From positions 372,001 through 436,000 of the forward strand of contig NZ_FSRJ01000001.1 in assembly GCF_900142065.1 (NCBI RefSeq): a stretch of 64,000 nucleotides of DNA, written 5' to 3'. Both the position numbers and the translations under genes were made by a program. The stretch comes from Agromyces cerinus subsp. cerinus. Lineage in GTDB: Bacteria; Actinomycetota; Actinomycetes; Actinomycetales; Microbacteriaceae. The number at the start of each line of letters is the position of its first letter. The stretch's first letter is position 1. The notes beneath the pieces were generated by a model. That model was not told the origin of the DNA. It saw only the letters and a list, made by a program, of their open reading frames with translations, and did no database searches. This document shows positions 51,783-61,161 of this stretch, piece after piece.

Positions 51783-52546
51783 ACGCTCGACCGGTCGTGA
51801 CCGTGCCCGCCGTCGAGATCGCGGTGCAGGACGCCGGCGGCACCGCGGTCGCGATCGCCGCCGGCGCCGATCGCGTCGAGCTGTGCAGCGCCCTCGTCAC
51901 CGGCGGCCTCACACCGTCGATCGGCACCGTGCTCGAGTCGGTCGAGGCCGCGCGCGGCCTCGGTGCCGACCATGCCGTGCACGTGCTCGTGCGCTCGCGC
52001 GCCGGTGGATTCGTCTACGACGCCCGCGAGGTGTCGGCGATGGTCCGCGACATCCGCGCCCTGCGCTCGACCGGGATCGCCGGTGTCGTGATCGGGGCGA
52101 TGCGCCCAGACGGCACCGTCGACGAACCCGTCGTCGCCCGGTTGATCGAGGCGGCCGACGGACTGCACACGACCTTCCACCGCGCGATCGACACCGTCGC
52201 GCGACCGAGCGGGCTGATCGACACGCTCGCGCAGCTCGGCATCTCGCGCGTGCTGACCTCGGGTGCCGCACGTCGCAGCATCGACGGGGTCGACGAGCTC
52301 GCCGCGATGCAGGCGGCCGCCGGCGGCCGCCTCGAGGTCATGGCCGGGGGCGGCGTCGCCGCGGTCGACATCCCCGCGCTGCTCGACCTCGGACTCGCCG
52401 CCGTGCACCTGTCGGCTCGGCGCTCGGTGATCGATCCCGCGCCGAGCGGTCCGGGCGGCGGCGCCGAGACGGTCGACCGCACCGACGTCCAGCTCGTGCG
52501 CGGCGCGGTCGCCGCGCGATCGGCGTGGTGCGCGACGCAGTCGTGA
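51779..52546 (+). CDS. CutC-family TIM-barrel protein (first copy)
   Basis: A 255-residue member of the CutC family. VEIAVQDAGGTAVAIAAGADRVELCSAL, GGLTPSIGTV, HVLVRSRAGGFVYDA, TTFHRAID, RVLTSGAARRS and VMAGGGV follow the family order. CutC was named for copper tolerance in E. coli, but its true activity is uncertain. The family is often found with sugar genes. GTG 51779 overlaps the fucosidase stop by 4 bp, so it is part of the sugar operon. Confidence 0.9.
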   Translation: MNARPVVTVPAVEIAVQDAGGTAVAIAAGADRVELCSALVTGGLTPSIGTVLESVEAARGLGADHAVHVLVRSRAGGFVYDAREVSAMVRDIRALRSTGIAGVVIGAMRPDGTVDEPVVARLIEAADGLHTTFHRAIDTVARPSGLIDTLAQLGISRVLTSGAARRSIDGVDELAAMQAAAGGRLEVMAGGGVAAVDIPALLDLGLAAVHLSARRSVIDPAPSGPGGGAETVDRTDVQLVRGAVAARSAWCATQS

Positions 52547-52553
52547 GTCGCCG

Positions 52554-52589
52554 GCGCCCGGCGAACGGGGAGCGCCCGGCGAACGGGTA
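52554..52589. repeat. 18-bp tandem repeat between the two cutC-like genes
   Basis: GCGCCCGGCGAACGGGGA (52554-52571) is followed at once by the same 18 bases with one change (52572-52589). The second copy runs into the -10 hexamer of the next gene. Confidence 0.85.
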
Positions 52590-52603
52590 GCGTGTCGGGA
52601 ATG
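52588..52603 (+). promoter_or_regulatory. -10 element close to start of second cutC-like gene
   Basis: TAGCGT (52588-52593) is 7 bases before ATG 52601, with no Shine-Dalgarno. This suggests the second cutC-like gene also has its own leaderless mRNA. Confidence 0.45.
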
Positions 52604-53341
52604 CCACGAACACTGCCGGTCGAGATCGCCGTCCAGGATGTCGCGGGGGTGCGCGTCGCCCTCGCCGCGGGCGCCGCGCGCGTCGAGCTCTGCCAGGCGC
52701 TCGGCCTCGGCGGGCTCACGCCGTCCGCCGGTCTCATCGAGGCCGCGGCGGGCACCGCACGCGAGTGCGGGGTGCCGGCGTTCGTGCACGTGCTCGTGCG
52801 GCCCCGCGGCGGCGGGTTCGTCTACGACGCCGACGAGCTCGACACGATCGTCCGGGACATCCGCGCCGCTGCGACCGCCGGTGCCGACGGCGTCGTCGTC
52901 GGCGCACTCACCGACGCGGGCGACGTCGACCTCGAGGCCGTGCGGCGATTCGTCGACGCCGCGGCCGGCCTCGACGTCACGGTGCACCGCGCCGTCGACG
53001 CGAGCTCCGACCCGCTCGGCTCGGTCGCCGCGCTGCACGCACTCGGCGTGCGCAGGGTGCTCACCTCGGGCGGATCACCCGACTGCCGCGCCGGCCTCGC
53101 GACGCTCGCGCGCATGGCCGCGGACTCGGGTCCGCTCGAGATCATGGCGGGCGGCGGGGTGCGCATCGACGACATCCCCGCACTCGCAGCCGCCGGAATC
53201 GACGCCGTGCACCTCTCGGCGCGAGGCACCGCGACCCGCGGGGGAGCGAGCGGCCCCGGCGGCGGCGTCGACGGATTCGACATGACGGATGCCGCCCTCG
53301 TCGCTGCGGCTGTCGAGGCCGCCGGCTCCGTTCGACGCTGA
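52601..53341 (+). CDS. CutC-family TIM-barrel protein (second copy)
   Basis: A 246-residue paralogue of the preceding protein. The same blocks recur: PVEIAVQDVAGVRVALAAGAARVELCQALGLGGLTPS (start of it), HVLVRPRGGGFVYDAD, DVTVHRAVDA, RRVLTSGG, EIMAGGGVRIDDIPAL. Similarity is spread over the full length, so it is a tandem duplicate that has diverged. GTG 52592, 9 bases upstream in frame, is an alternative start. The pair may form a heteromer or act on related substrates. Confidence 0.88.
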   Translation: MPRTLPVEIAVQDVAGVRVALAAGAARVELCQALGLGGLTPSAGLIEAAAGTARECGVPAFVHVLVRPRGGGFVYDADELDTIVRDIRAAATAGADGVVVGALTDAGDVDLEAVRRFVDAAAGLDVTVHRAVDASSDPLGSVAALHALGVRRVLTSGGSPDCRAGLATLARMAADSGPLEIMAGGGVRIDDIPALAAAGIDAVHLSARGTATRGGASGPGGGVDGFDMTDAALVAAAVEAAGSVRR

Positions 53342-53379
53342 CCGGGTGCCGCGACCGCCTGGCGCCCCTCGGCGATCGC

Positions 53380-53395
53380 TAATGTGGTGCTCATG
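53380..53395 (+). promoter_or_regulatory. -10 element close to start of membrane protein gene
   Basis: TAATGT (53380-53385) is 7 bases before ATG 53393. No Shine-Dalgarno; a leaderless mRNA is predicted. Confidence 0.5.
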
Positions 53396-53863
53396 ACCCG
53401 CGACACCGACGACGACGACGCGCTCCGTTGGGAGGGCGACGACGACCAGACGCTCGCGCCCGGCTGGAAGACCGTCGGCGCGCCCGCACCTGCGGAACCC
53501 GGGCCCGTCGCGGCGGACCCCACCGACGAGCGCGACGTCGCGGCATCCGTCGACGAAGCCGACACGACGGATGCCCCGGCGCAGACCGGCTCGGCCGAAC
53601 TCGTCGTGCTCGGAGTGCTGGGCGGCGTCTACCTGCTCTATGCGATCGGGTGGCTGGTCTCGGCGCTCGGCGCCGCGCCGCTCTTCGCCGACCCCGTCGC
53701 GCAGTTCATGTACGAGCTCGGCAGCTGGTTCGCCGTGCTCGCGGCGCCCCTGTGGTTCGGCGCGGTGCTGTGGCTCGCGTCGGGCAACCGGCGCGCGCGG
53801 CTCATCTGGCTGATCGCCGGCGCCGTGCTGCTCGTTCCCGTTCCGTTCCTGCTGCGAGGTTGA
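53393..53863 (+). CDS. small membrane protein, 156 aa
   Basis: An unrecognised protein. The first about 65 residues are acidic and polar (MTRDTDDDDALRWEGDDDQ). Three hydrophobic helices follow (about 70-90, 103-125, 135-153) and the end is LLRG. The gene downstream begins 1 bp after the stop and is also a membrane protein, so they may form a complex. Upstream ATG is set by the -10 hexamer at 53380. Confidence 0.78.
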   Translation: MTRDTDDDDALRWEGDDDQTLAPGWKTVGAPAPAEPGPVAADPTDERDVAASVDEADTTDAPAQTGSAELVVLGVLGGVYLLYAIGWLVSALGAAPLFADPVAQFMYELGSWFAVLAAPLWFGAVLWLASGNRRARLIWLIAGAVLLVPVPFLLRG

Positions 53864-53864
53864 G

Positions 53865-54269
53865 ATGACCGAGGCATCCGTACCCACCGGGCCCACTCCC
53901 ACCGGGCCGACCGCGGCGGGCGTCGACCGGACGCCGGTCCGTTCGGCGACGCCGCTCTGGCTGGCGATCACGATCGCCGTGGTCTTCGGCGTCTTCTACG
54001 CCTACGACGTCTGGGAGGCCGTCGGCAACCTCGTCGGGTTGAACATCACGGCGAACGAGCTCGGCGTCGCGATCACCGGTGGCGGGTGGGCGCTGCTCGT
54101 GGTCGGCATCGCGGTGCCGCTCCTCGTGTTCGGCACGGCGTTCTGGCTCGGCCGGCATCGCGCTCCGCTCGCGCAGGTCGTGCTCTTCCTCGCGGGCTTC
54201 GCGCTCGTGCAGGTGCTCGCCGCCGATGTCTCCGCGTTCTTCGAGCTCGGCGGTCTCGACCTCTCCTGA
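53865..54269 (+). CDS. small membrane protein, 134 aa
   Basis: An unrecognised protein with a Pro/Thr-rich N-terminus ([13 protein letters not shown]) and three hydrophobic helices (about 28-48, 66-88, 97-120). It starts 1 bp after the stop of the preceding membrane-protein gene, with GAGG just ahead inside that gene. The pair probably makes one complex of unknown role. Confidence 0.78.
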   Translation: MTEASVPTGPTPTGPTAAGVDRTPVRSATPLWLAITIAVVFGVFYAYDVWEAVGNLVGLNITANELGVAITGGGWALLVVGIAVPLLVFGTAFWLGRHRAPLAQVVLFLAGFALVQVLAADVSAFFELGGLDLS

Positions 54270-54403
54270 TGCACGCGGCGTCACACAACGGGCGCGGAAT
54301 GCGCGCTCCAGTAGAGTGAACGGGTAGGCGCCCCGAAGGCGTGTGGCGCATCCCACCGCAAGTCGCAGTGTCGTGCGCGCGCATCACCCCGAAGGAATCG
54401 TTC

Positions 54404-55993
54404 GTGTCAAAGCCGGTCGTGCTGATCGCCGAAGAACTCTCGCCCGCCACCGTCGAGGCCCTCGGTCCCGACTTCGACGTCAGATCCGTCGACGGCACCG
54501 ACCGGCCCGCGCTGCTCGCAGCCCTGGCCGATGCCGACGCCATCCTCGTGCGTTCCGCGACCAAGGTCGACGCGGAGGCGATCGCCGCCGCGCCGAAGCT
54601 GAAGGTCGTCGCCCGTGCCGGCGTCGGCCTCGACAACGTCGACATCAAGGCCGCCACCGCGGCCGGCGTCATGGTCGTGAACGCGCCGACGTCGAACATC
54701 ATCTCTGCCGCTGAGCTGACCGTCGGCCACATCCTGAGCCTCGCCCGTCACATCCCTGCGGCGCACTCCGCGCTCGCGCAGGGGGAGTGGAAGCGTTCGG
54801 CCTACACCGGCGTCGAGCTCTACGAGAAGACGATCGGCATCATCGGCCTCGGCCGCATCGGCGCGCTCATCGCCGCTCGCCTGCAGGCGTTCGGCACCAA
54901 CGTGATCGCCTACGACCCGTACATCACCGCTGCGCGCGCGCAGCAGCTCGGCGTGCAGACCGTGAGCCTCGACGAACTGCTCGAGCAGAGCGACTTCATC
55001 ACGATCCACATGCCGAAGACGCCCGAGACGACCGGCATGATCGGCACCGAGCAGTTCGCCCGCATGAAGCCGACCGCCTTCATCGTGAACGTCGCACGCG
55101 GCGGGCTCATCGATGAGGACGCACTGCACGACGCGCTCGTCAACCGCACGATCGCTGGTGCGGCCGTCGACGTCTTCGTCTCCGAGCCGCCGCGCGATTC
55201 GCCGCTCCTCGGCCTGCCGAACATCGTCGTGACGCCGCACCTCGGCGCCTCGACCGACGAGGCTCAAGAGAAGGCGGGCGTCTCGGTCGCGAAGTCGGTG
55301 CGGCTCGCCCTCGCCGGCGAGCTCGTGCCCGACGCGGTCAACGTCGCAGGCGGGGTCATCGACCCGTACGTGCGCCCCGGCATCCCGCTCGTCGAGAAGC
55401 TCGGCCAGCTCTTCGCCGGCATCGCCAACGGCCCGCTCACGAGCCTCGACGTCGAGGTGCGCGGCGAGCTCGTCGACTACGACGTGAGCGCCCTGAAGCT
55501 CGCGGCCCTGAAGGGCGTCTTCACCAACGTCGTCAGCGAGACCGTCTCGTACGTGAACGCGCCGCTGCTCGCCGAGCAGCGCGGCCTCGACGTGCGCCTC
55601 ATCACGGCGGCGGAGTCGCCCGAGTACCGCAACGTGATCTCGCTGACGGGTGCGCTCGCCGACGGCCGCCAGGTCTCGGTCTCGGGCACGCTCACCGGTC
55701 CGAAGCAGATCGAGAAGCTCGTGGCCGTCAACGGCTTCGAGCTCGAGGTGCCGATCGCGACGACCCACATCGTCATGGAGTACGCCGACCGCCCCGGCAT
55801 CGTCGCGGTCTACGGCCGCGAGTTCGGCGAGGCCGGCATCAACATCGCCGGCATGCAGATCGCACGCCACGAGGCGGGCGGGCAGGCGCTCAGCGTGCTG
55901 ACCGTCGACTCCCCGGTGCCCGCCGACGTGCTCGAGCGCGTGCGCGAGGCGATCGACGCGAGCCTCTTCGTCGAGGTCGACATCACCGAGTAG
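54404..55993 (+). CDS. serA: D-3-phosphoglycerate dehydrogenase
   Basis: A 529-residue first enzyme of serine synthesis; it oxidises 3-phosphoglycerate with NAD. The Rossmann motif GLGRIG is at 148-153. Catalytic R232 ([10 protein letters not shown]), E261 (VSEPP) and H279 (TPHLGAST) are present. The long form has the intervening domain (about 320-455) and a C-terminal ACT domain ([21 protein letters not shown]), the site of serine feedback in relatives. GTG 54404 with GAAGGA 8 bases upstream is chosen over the in-frame ATG 54341. TAGAGT near 54312 may be its -10. Confidence 0.97.
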   Translation: MSKPVVLIAEELSPATVEALGPDFDVRSVDGTDRPALLAALADADAILVRSATKVDAEAIAAAPKLKVVARAGVGLDNVDIKAATAAGVMVVNAPTSNIISAAELTVGHILSLARHIPAAHSALAQGEWKRSAYTGVELYEKTIGIIGLGRIGALIAARLQAFGTNVIAYDPYITAARAQQLGVQTVSLDELLEQSDFITIHMPKTPETTGMIGTEQFARMKPTAFIVNVARGGLIDEDALHDALVNRTIAGAAVDVFVSEPPRDSPLLGLPNIVVTPHLGASTDEAQEKAGVSVAKSVRLALAGELVPDAVNVAGGVIDPYVRPGIPLVEKLGQLFAGIANGPLTSLDVEVRGELVDYDVSALKLAALKGVFTNVVSETVSYVNAPLLAEQRGLDVRLITAAESPEYRNVISLTGALADGRQVSVSGTLTGPKQIEKLVAVNGFELEVPIATTHIVMEYADRPGIVAVYGREFGEAGINIAGMQIARHEAGGQALSVLTVDSPVPADVLERVREAIDASLFVEVDITE

Positions 55994-56008
55994 CGCGTTC
56001 CGAACGAC

Positions 56009-56055
56009 CGGATGCCCCGGCGTGCCGCTGCCTGCAGCGCGCGCCGGGGCATCCG
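56009..56055. terminator. bidirectional hairpin between serA and tetR
   Basis: Perfect 14-bp arms CGGATGCCCCGGCG (56009-56022) and CGCCGGGGCATCCG (56042-56055). The hairpin lies between two convergent stops. Confidence 0.75.
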
Positions 56056-56059
56056 TCGT

Positions 56060-56623
56060 CTAGCTGCCGGTCTGCGCGATGCGCTCGAGCAGGGCGACGA
56101 GCGCGTCCATCTGCGCCGGTCCGATGTCGTCCGTCTCGAGCGTCGACGCGTCGACCTCGGCGCGCAGCGCCGAGTGGTAGTAGAGGCCGTCGCCGATGAG
56201 CGTGATCGCGAGGGCGAGCGCGGGGTCGTCGATGTGCCGCCCCATCTCCTCGAGCCAGCGCGAGCGCACGGCGTCGATCGCGGCGGCGGCCTGACGGTCG
56301 CCGCCCTGCGCGAGCCGCACCGTGGCGACGAAGCTGTGGTCGATCGCCGACTCGACGTCGACCGATGAGCGCACGAAGTACGAGATCGGTCCGTCGGGTG
56401 CCGAATGGATGCGGGCGACGTCCTCGTCGACGAGGCGGTGCAGGCGCTCGATGAGGCCGGCGATGAGCGCGTGCCGCGAACCGAAGTGGTAGAGCAGGCC
56501 GCCCTTCGAGACTCCGGCCGCTCGTGCGGTGGCATCGAGCGTGGCGTGCCGCTCGCCGTCGGCGATGATGATGCGCTCGAACGCGTCGAGCACGGCTTCT
56601 CGGGCGGCGGGCGGGCGACTCAT
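56060..56623 (-). CDS. TetR-family repressor of the MFS pump
   Basis: A 187-residue regulator. The HTH TLDATARAAGVSKGGLLYHF is at about residues 27-46. A helical ligand domain follows. ATG 56623 is preferred, since a -10 hexamer lies 6 bases upstream; the frame is open farther up but runs into the divergent promoter. It likely represses the divergent MFS gene by binding the 30-bp inverted repeat at 56675-56704. Confidence 0.92.
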   Translation of the reverse strand: MSRPPAAREAVLDAFERIIIADGERHATLDATARAAGVSKGGLLYHFGSRHALIAGLIERLHRLVDEDVARIHSAPDGPISYFVRSSVDVESAIDHSFVATVRLAQGGDRQAAAAIDAVRSRWLEEMGRHIDDPALALAITLIGDGLYYHSALRAEVDASTLETDDIGPAQMDALVALLERIAQTGS

Positions 56624-56635
56624 GATCTCAGTCTG
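56621..56635 (-). promoter_or_regulatory. -10 element close to start of tetR
   Basis: On the minus strand CAGACT (56635-56630) is 6 bases before ATG 56623. The layout predicts a leaderless mRNA. Confidence 0.5.
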
Positions 56636-56673
56636 GCTGATCGGGGGAGGACTGACGACGCTTCGGGCATGTC

Positions 56674-56704
56674 TGTTACTATACCAACTGGACGGTACAG
56701 TAAC
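56674..56704 (+). promoter_or_regulatory. operator and promoter of the MFS pump gene
   Basis: GTTACTATACC (56675-56685) and GGTACAGTAAC (56694-56704) are 11-bp arms with one mismatch and an 8-base centre. TGTTAC (56674-56679), 17 bases, TACAGT (56697-56702) is a promoter lying wholly within this repeat, so the bound TetR protein would cover it. Confidence 0.7.
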
Positions 56705-56727
56705 CGCCTGAGACGAACGAGCCTGAG

Positions 56728-58305
56728 ATGACAGACACCAACCAGACCGCACTGCACACGAACGAGACGACCGCTGCACCGGCTCCCGATACGCCGACCG
56801 CTCGCGCGCCCCGGCGCGCCTGGTTCGCGCTCGCGGTGCTCATGCTGCCCGTGCTGCTCGTCTCGGTCGACAACACGGTGCTGAGCTTCGCGCTGCCCGC
56901 GATCTCGCTCGACCTCGCGCCGACCGCCGCCCAGCAGCTCTGGATCATCGACGCCTACCCGCTCGTGCTCGCCGGACTCCTCGTCGCGATGGGCAGTGCG
57001 GGCGACCGCTACGGCCGCCGCCGAATGCTGCTCATCGGATCGGTCGGCTTCGCCGTGCTCTCGGTCGTCGCCGCGTTCGCGCCGACCGCGGAGGCGCTCA
57101 TCGCCTCGCGTGCCGCGCTCGGCTTCTTCGGCGCGATGCTCATGCCCTCGACCCTGTCGCTGCTGCGCACCGTCTTCGTCGAGCGCGAGCAGCGCCGCCT
57201 CGCGATCGCGATCTGGGCCTCCGGCTTCGCCGCCGGCAGCGCCCTCGGCCCACTCGTCGGCGGCGTGCTGATCGAGCACTTCCACTGGGGGTCGGTGTTC
57301 CTGCTCGCCGTGCCCGTGCTGGTGCCGCTTCTGATCCTCGTGCCGCTCCTCATCCCCGAGAGCCGCGACCCCGCGCCCGGACGCATCGACATCCCGAGCA
57401 CCCTGCTCTCGCTCGCCGCGATGGTGCCGGTCGTGTTCGGCATCAAGTCGCTCGCCACCGAGGGGCTCGCGGGCTTCGGCATCCAGGCGATCGTCTTCGG
57501 CCTGTTCTGCGGAATCTGGTTCGTGCGCCGTCAGTTGAAGAGCCGCTCGCCGATGCTCGACGTGCGGCTGTTCCGACAGGGCTCGTTCGGCGGCGCCGTG
57601 CTCGTGAACCTCTTCAGCGTCATCGCGCTGGTCGGCTTCCTCTACTTCGTGTCGCAGCACCTCCAGCTCATCGCCGGGCTGAGTCCGGTCGCAGCGGGAC
57701 TCGCGCTGCTGCCGGGACTCGTCGCGATGATCATCGCGGGTCTCGCCGTCGTGCCGATCGCCCGGCGCGTGCGACCGCGGGTGCTCGTGCCGGTCGCGCT
57801 GCTGCTGTCGGCCGGCGGCTACGCCGTCATCGCGTGCTTCGCGACCGCCGACTCGATCGCGCCCGTCGTCATCGCCTTCATGATGCTCGGCGTCGGCATC
57901 GGCGCGGCGGAGACCGTCTCGAACGAGCTCATCCTCTCGAGCGCACCGCCCGAGAAGGCGGGCGCCGCCTCCGCCGTCTCCGAGACCGCGTACGAGCTCG
58001 GCGCCGTCCTGGGCACCGCCGTGCTGGGCTCGATCCTCGCCGCCCACTACAGCGCCGCGATCGTGCTGCCCAACGGGCTGACCGCCGCGCAGGCCGCCAC
58101 CGCGAGCGAGACGCTCGCCGGCGCCGCAACGGTCGCCGAACAGCTGCCCACTGCGATCGGCGATCAGCTCGCGGCATCCGCGGCCCTGGCGTTCGATGAG
58201 GGCGTCGTGATCACCTCGCTCATCGGCGTCGCACTCATGGTCGCCGCCGCCGTGGTGGCAGTGCTGGCCCTTCGCAACCCGAAGGGCGCGGCCGCACACG
58301 AGTGA
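56728..58305 (+). CDS. MFS drug exporter, DHA2 (14-helix) family
   Basis: A 525-residue pump with 14 predicted helices. Motif A is [16 protein letters not shown]. The DHA2 helix-1 block [22 protein letters not shown] and motif C region [22 protein letters not shown] (in part) resemble SmvA/QacA. Polar N-terminus of about 30 residues rich in Thr. Substrates in this group are cationic drugs and dyes, but this is not shown here. It is paired with the divergent TetR gene. Confidence 0.92.
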   Translation: MTDTNQTALHTNETTAAPAPDTPTARAPRRAWFALAVLMLPVLLVSVDNTVLSFALPAISLDLAPTAAQQLWIIDAYPLVLAGLLVAMGSAGDRYGRRRMLLIGSVGFAVLSVVAAFAPTAEALIASRAALGFFGAMLMPSTLSLLRTVFVEREQRRLAIAIWASGFAAGSALGPLVGGVLIEHFHWGSVFLLAVPVLVPLLILVPLLIPESRDPAPGRIDIPSTLLSLAAMVPVVFGIKSLATEGLAGFGIQAIVFGLFCGIWFVRRQLKSRSPMLDVRLFRQGSFGGAVLVNLFSVIALVGFLYFVSQHLQLIAGLSPVAAGLALLPGLVAMIIAGLAVVPIARRVRPRVLVPVALLLSAGGYAVIACFATADSIAPVVIAFMMLGVGIGAAETVSNELILSSAPPEKAGAASAVSETAYELGAVLGTAVLGSILAAHYSAAIVLPNGLTAAQAATASETLAGAATVAEQLPTAIGDQLAASAALAFDEGVVITSLIGVALMVAAAVVAVLALRNPKGAAAHE

Positions 58306-58382
58306 GTGACTGCGTCGTCGCGCGGGTGTCACGTGCGCGCGCGGCCAGTACGCTGGAAGGGCTGGCGCACGAAGGAGCATTC

Positions 58383-59444
58383 ATGGTGGACACGGTCAAG
58401 CTCGCGGTCATTCCCGGTGACGGGATCGGCCCTGAAGTCGTCGGGCAGGCGCTGAAGGCGCTCGCTGCGGCAACCGAGGGGTCGGGGGTCGCGTTCGAGC
58501 AGACCGAGTTCTCCCTGGGCGCCGCCCGCTACCTCGCGACCGGCGACGTGCTGACCGACGACGACCTCGCGGCGATCAAGGGCCACGACGCGATCCTGCT
58601 CGGGGCGGTCGGCGGCGTGCCCGGCGACCCGCGTCTGGCGGGTGCGAACATCGAGCGCGGCCTGCTGCTGAAGCTCCGCTTCGAGCTCGACCACTACGTG
58701 AACCTCCGCCCGTCGGTGCTCTACCCCGGCGTCGCGAGTCCGCTCGCAGCCCCTGGCGACATCGACTTCGTCGTCGTGCGCGAGGGCACCGAGGGCCCGT
58801 ATGTCGGCAACGGCGGCGCGATCCGCGTCGGCACTCCGGCCGAGGTCGCCAACGAGGTCTCGGTCAACACCGCCTACGGTGTCGAGCGCGTCGTGCGCTA
58901 CGCGTTCGCCGCGGCATCCGCTCGCCCTCGCAAGAAGCTCACGCTCGTGCACAAGACCAACGTGCTCGTCTTCGCCGGCTCGCTGTGGAAGCGCACGGTC
59001 GACGCCGTGGCGGCCGAGTTCCCCGATGTCGCGGTCGATTACCTGCACGTCGACGCGGCGACGATCTTCCTGGTCACCGACCCCGCGCGCTTCGACGTCA
59101 TCGTCACCGACAACCTCTTCGGCGACATCCTCACCGACCTCGCCGGCGCCATCAGCGGCGGCATCGGCCTCGCGGCGTCGGGCAACATCAACCCCGACGG
59201 CCGGTTCCCGAGCATGTTCGAGCCGGTGCACGGCTCGGCACCCGACATCGCCGGCCAGGGCATCGCCGACCCGACCGCCGCGATCCTCTCCGTGGCCCTC
59301 CTCCTCGACCACCTCGGCCGGGCCGAGGCCGCGCAGAAGGTGCAGCGGGCGGTCGTCGCCGACATCGCCGAACGCGGCGACTCCCGGCGCACGACCTCCG
59401 AGGTCGGCGACGCCATCGCCGCACGCATCGGCGCACTCGACTGA
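58383..59444 (+). CDS. leuB: 3-isopropylmalate dehydrogenase
   Basis: A 353-residue enzyme of leucine synthesis; it oxidises and decarboxylates 3-isopropylmalate with [14 protein letters not shown] opens the protein. The substrate loop [24 protein letters not shown] holds the Arg and Leu residues of Leu[19 protein letters not shown] and [15 protein letters not shown] complete the site. ATG 58383 is chosen for AAGGAG 7 bases upstream. ilvE follows after 26 bp. Confidence 0.95.
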   Translation: MVDTVKLAVIPGDGIGPEVVGQALKALAAATEGSGVAFEQTEFSLGAARYLATGDVLTDDDLAAIKGHDAILLGAVGGVPGDPRLAGANIERGLLLKLRFELDHYVNLRPSVLYPGVASPLAAPGDIDFVVVREGTEGPYVGNGGAIRVGTPAEVANEVSVNTAYGVERVVRYAFAAASARPRKKLTLVHKTNVLVFAGSLWKRTVDAVAAEFPDVAVDYLHVDAATIFLVTDPARFDVIVTDNLFGDILTDLAGAISGGIGLAASGNINPDGRFPSMFEPVHGSAPDIAGQGIADPTAAILSVALLLDHLGRAEAAQKVQRAVVADIAERGDSRRTTSEVGDAIAARIGALD

Positions 59445-59470
59445 TCCCAGCGCATCGAAGGACGAAACTC

Positions 59471-60586
59471 ATGACGATCAACCTCCCGCTCCAGGCCCCG
59501 TCGGCAGCCGGTCTCATCTGGCAGGTCATCCGCAACGGCGAGGCGAAGACGCCCGCCGAACGCGAGGCGGTGCTCGCCGACCCCGGCTTCGGCAATCACT
59601 TCACCGACCACATGGTCGACATCTGCTGGTCGGAGAAGGGCGGCTGGCACCGCCCGCGCGTCTCGCCCTACGGCCCGATCTCGCTCGATCCCGCCGCCGC
59701 GGTGCTGCACTACGCGCAGGAGATCTTCGAGGGCATGAAGGCCTACCGTCACGCCGACGGCTCGATCCACACCTTCCGGCCGTTCGAGAACGCCGCCCGC
59801 ATGCAGCGCTCGGCCCGTCGCATGGCGCTGCCCGAGCTGCCGAGCGACATCTTCATCGAGTCGCTCAAGCAGATCATCGCCGTCGACGCGGACTGGGTGC
59901 CGAGCGCGCCCGAGACGAGCCTCTACCTGCGGCCGTTCATGTTCGCGAAAGAGGCGTTCCTCGGAGTGCGTCCCGCGAAGAAGGTCGCCTACTACGTGAT
60001 CGCGAGCCCGGCGGGAGCCTACTTCCCCGGCGGCGTCGAGCCCGTCAGCATCTGGCTCTCCACCGACTACGCCCGTGCAGGCAAGGGCGGCACCGGAGCG
60101 GCCAAGACCGGCGGCAACTACGCGTCGAGCCTGCTGCCGCAGGCCGAGGCATACGAGAAGGGATGCCAGCAGGTCGCCTTCCTCGACGACGCCGGCAACC
60201 TCGAAGAGCTCGGCGGCATGAACATCGTGCTCGTCAAGCGCGACGGCACGCTCGTCACTCCCGAGTCGCCCTCGATCCTCGAGGGCATCACGCGCGACTC
60301 GATCCTGCAGCTCGCGACCGATCGCGGCCACGCGGTCGAGCGACGCGCCATCTCGCTCGACGAGTGGCGCAGCGGTGCCGACTCCGGCGAGATCGTCGGC
60401 GCCTTCGCCTGCGGCACCGCCGCGGTCGTCGTGCCCATCGGGCGTCTGCTCGGCACCGACTTCGAGATCGTGCACACGGGAGCCGGGGCATCCGAGCTGG
60501 CGCTCTCGCTGCGCCGGGAGCTCACCGACATCCAGTACGGCCGCGTCGAAGACCGCCACGGATGGCTCACCCGTCTCGACGCATGA
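59471..60586 (+). CDS. ilvE: branched-chain amino acid aminotransferase
   Basis: A 371-residue fold-IV PLP transaminase, the last step of Val, Ile and Leu synthesis. The PLP Lys is K212 in [30 protein letters not shown] and LYLRPFMF are typical of the long (class IIb) BCAT. CEACGTAAV-type end block reads [14 protein letters not shown], and the TSPSIL-like loop reads [22 protein letters not shown] precedes ATG 59471. The stop overlaps the GNAT gene (ATGA). Confidence 0.95.
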   Translation: MTINLPLQAPSAAGLIWQVIRNGEAKTPAEREAVLADPGFGNHFTDHMVDICWSEKGGWHRPRVSPYGPISLDPAAAVLHYAQEIFEGMKAYRHADGSIHTFRPFENAARMQRSARRMALPELPSDIFIESLKQIIAVDADWVPSAPETSLYLRPFMFAKEAFLGVRPAKKVAYYVIASPAGAYFPGGVEPVSIWLSTDYARAGKGGTGAAKTGGNYASSLLPQAEAYEKGCQQVAFLDDAGNLEELGGMNIVLVKRDGTLVTPESPSILEGITRDSILQLATDRGHAVERRAISLDEWRSGADSGEIVGAFACGTAAVVVPIGRLLGTDFEIVHTGAGASELALSLRRELTDIQYGRVEDRHGWLTRLDA

Positions 60587-61062
60587 CCGGCGGCCCGGCT
60601 GACGGCGGCATCCGCATCCGCCCGTTCGACGTCGCCGACACCGAGCCGGTCGTCGCCCTGTGGCGTTCGGCAGGCCTCGTCGTGCCGTGGAACGACCCGT
60701 ATCGCGACATCGAGCGCAAGCTCACCGTGCAGCCCGAGCTCTTCCTGGTGGGGGAGTCCGACGGCGCCGTCGTGGCGACGGCGATGGTCGGCTACGACGG
60801 CCATCGGGGCTGGGTCAACTACCTCGCGGTCGACCTCGACCGGCGCGGCGAGCGACTCGGGGCGCTGCTCATGGCGGAGGCCGAGCGGCTCCTCGCCGAA
60901 CGCGGCTGCCCGAAGCTGAACCTGCAGGTCCGGTCGACGAACGCCGGCGTGATCGCGTTCTACCGCAGCCTCGGCTACCAGGCCGACGACGTCACGAGCC
61001 TCGGCAAGCGACTCATCCCGGATGCCCCCGCCGAGGCCGTTCCGACCGGGTCGCGTCGCTGA
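60583..61062 (+). CDS. GNAT acetyltransferase
   Basis: A 159-residue N-acetyltransferase close to the YpeA type. [28 protein letters not shown] spans strand 4 and the acetyl-CoA loop (R/Q-x-x-G-x-G is here RRGERLG), then [19 protein letters not shown]. The start overlaps the ilvE stop by 4 bp, so it belongs to the leuB-ilvE unit. Substrate unknown; the stop codon touches the nested inverted repeat downstream. Confidence 0.88.
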   Translation: MTGGPADGGIRIRPFDVADTEPVVALWRSAGLVVPWNDPYRDIERKLTVQPELFLVGESDGAVVATAMVGYDGHRGWVNYLAVDLDRRGERLGALLMAEAERLLAERGCPKLNLQVRSTNAGVIAFYRSLGYQADDVTSLGKRLIPDAPAEAVPTGSRR

Positions 61063-61128
61063 GTCGCAGGACGTTTCGCACGACACGCCGCCCCGGTGCG
61101 GCGTGTCCCGAGGGCGGTCCTGCGACTC
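61061..61128. repeat. nested inverted repeat
   Basis: Outer arms GAGTCGCAGGAC (61061-61072) and GTCCTGCGACTC (61117-61128) are perfect. Inner arms GACACGCCGC (61082-61091) and GCGGCGTGTC (61098-61107) are also perfect. The outer arm overlaps the GNAT stop codon. It can end transcription, but the two-tier layout also recalls a small mobile repeat. Confidence 0.8.
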
Positions 61129-61146
61129 GGCGCGCGGGCCCGTGGG

Positions 61147-61161
61147 TAGGCTGAACGCATG
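61147..61161 (+). promoter_or_regulatory. -10 element close to start of FAH-family gene
   Basis: TAGGCT (61147-61152) is 6 bases before ATG 61159, with no Shine-Dalgarno. Leaderless mRNA predicted. Confidence 0.55.
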
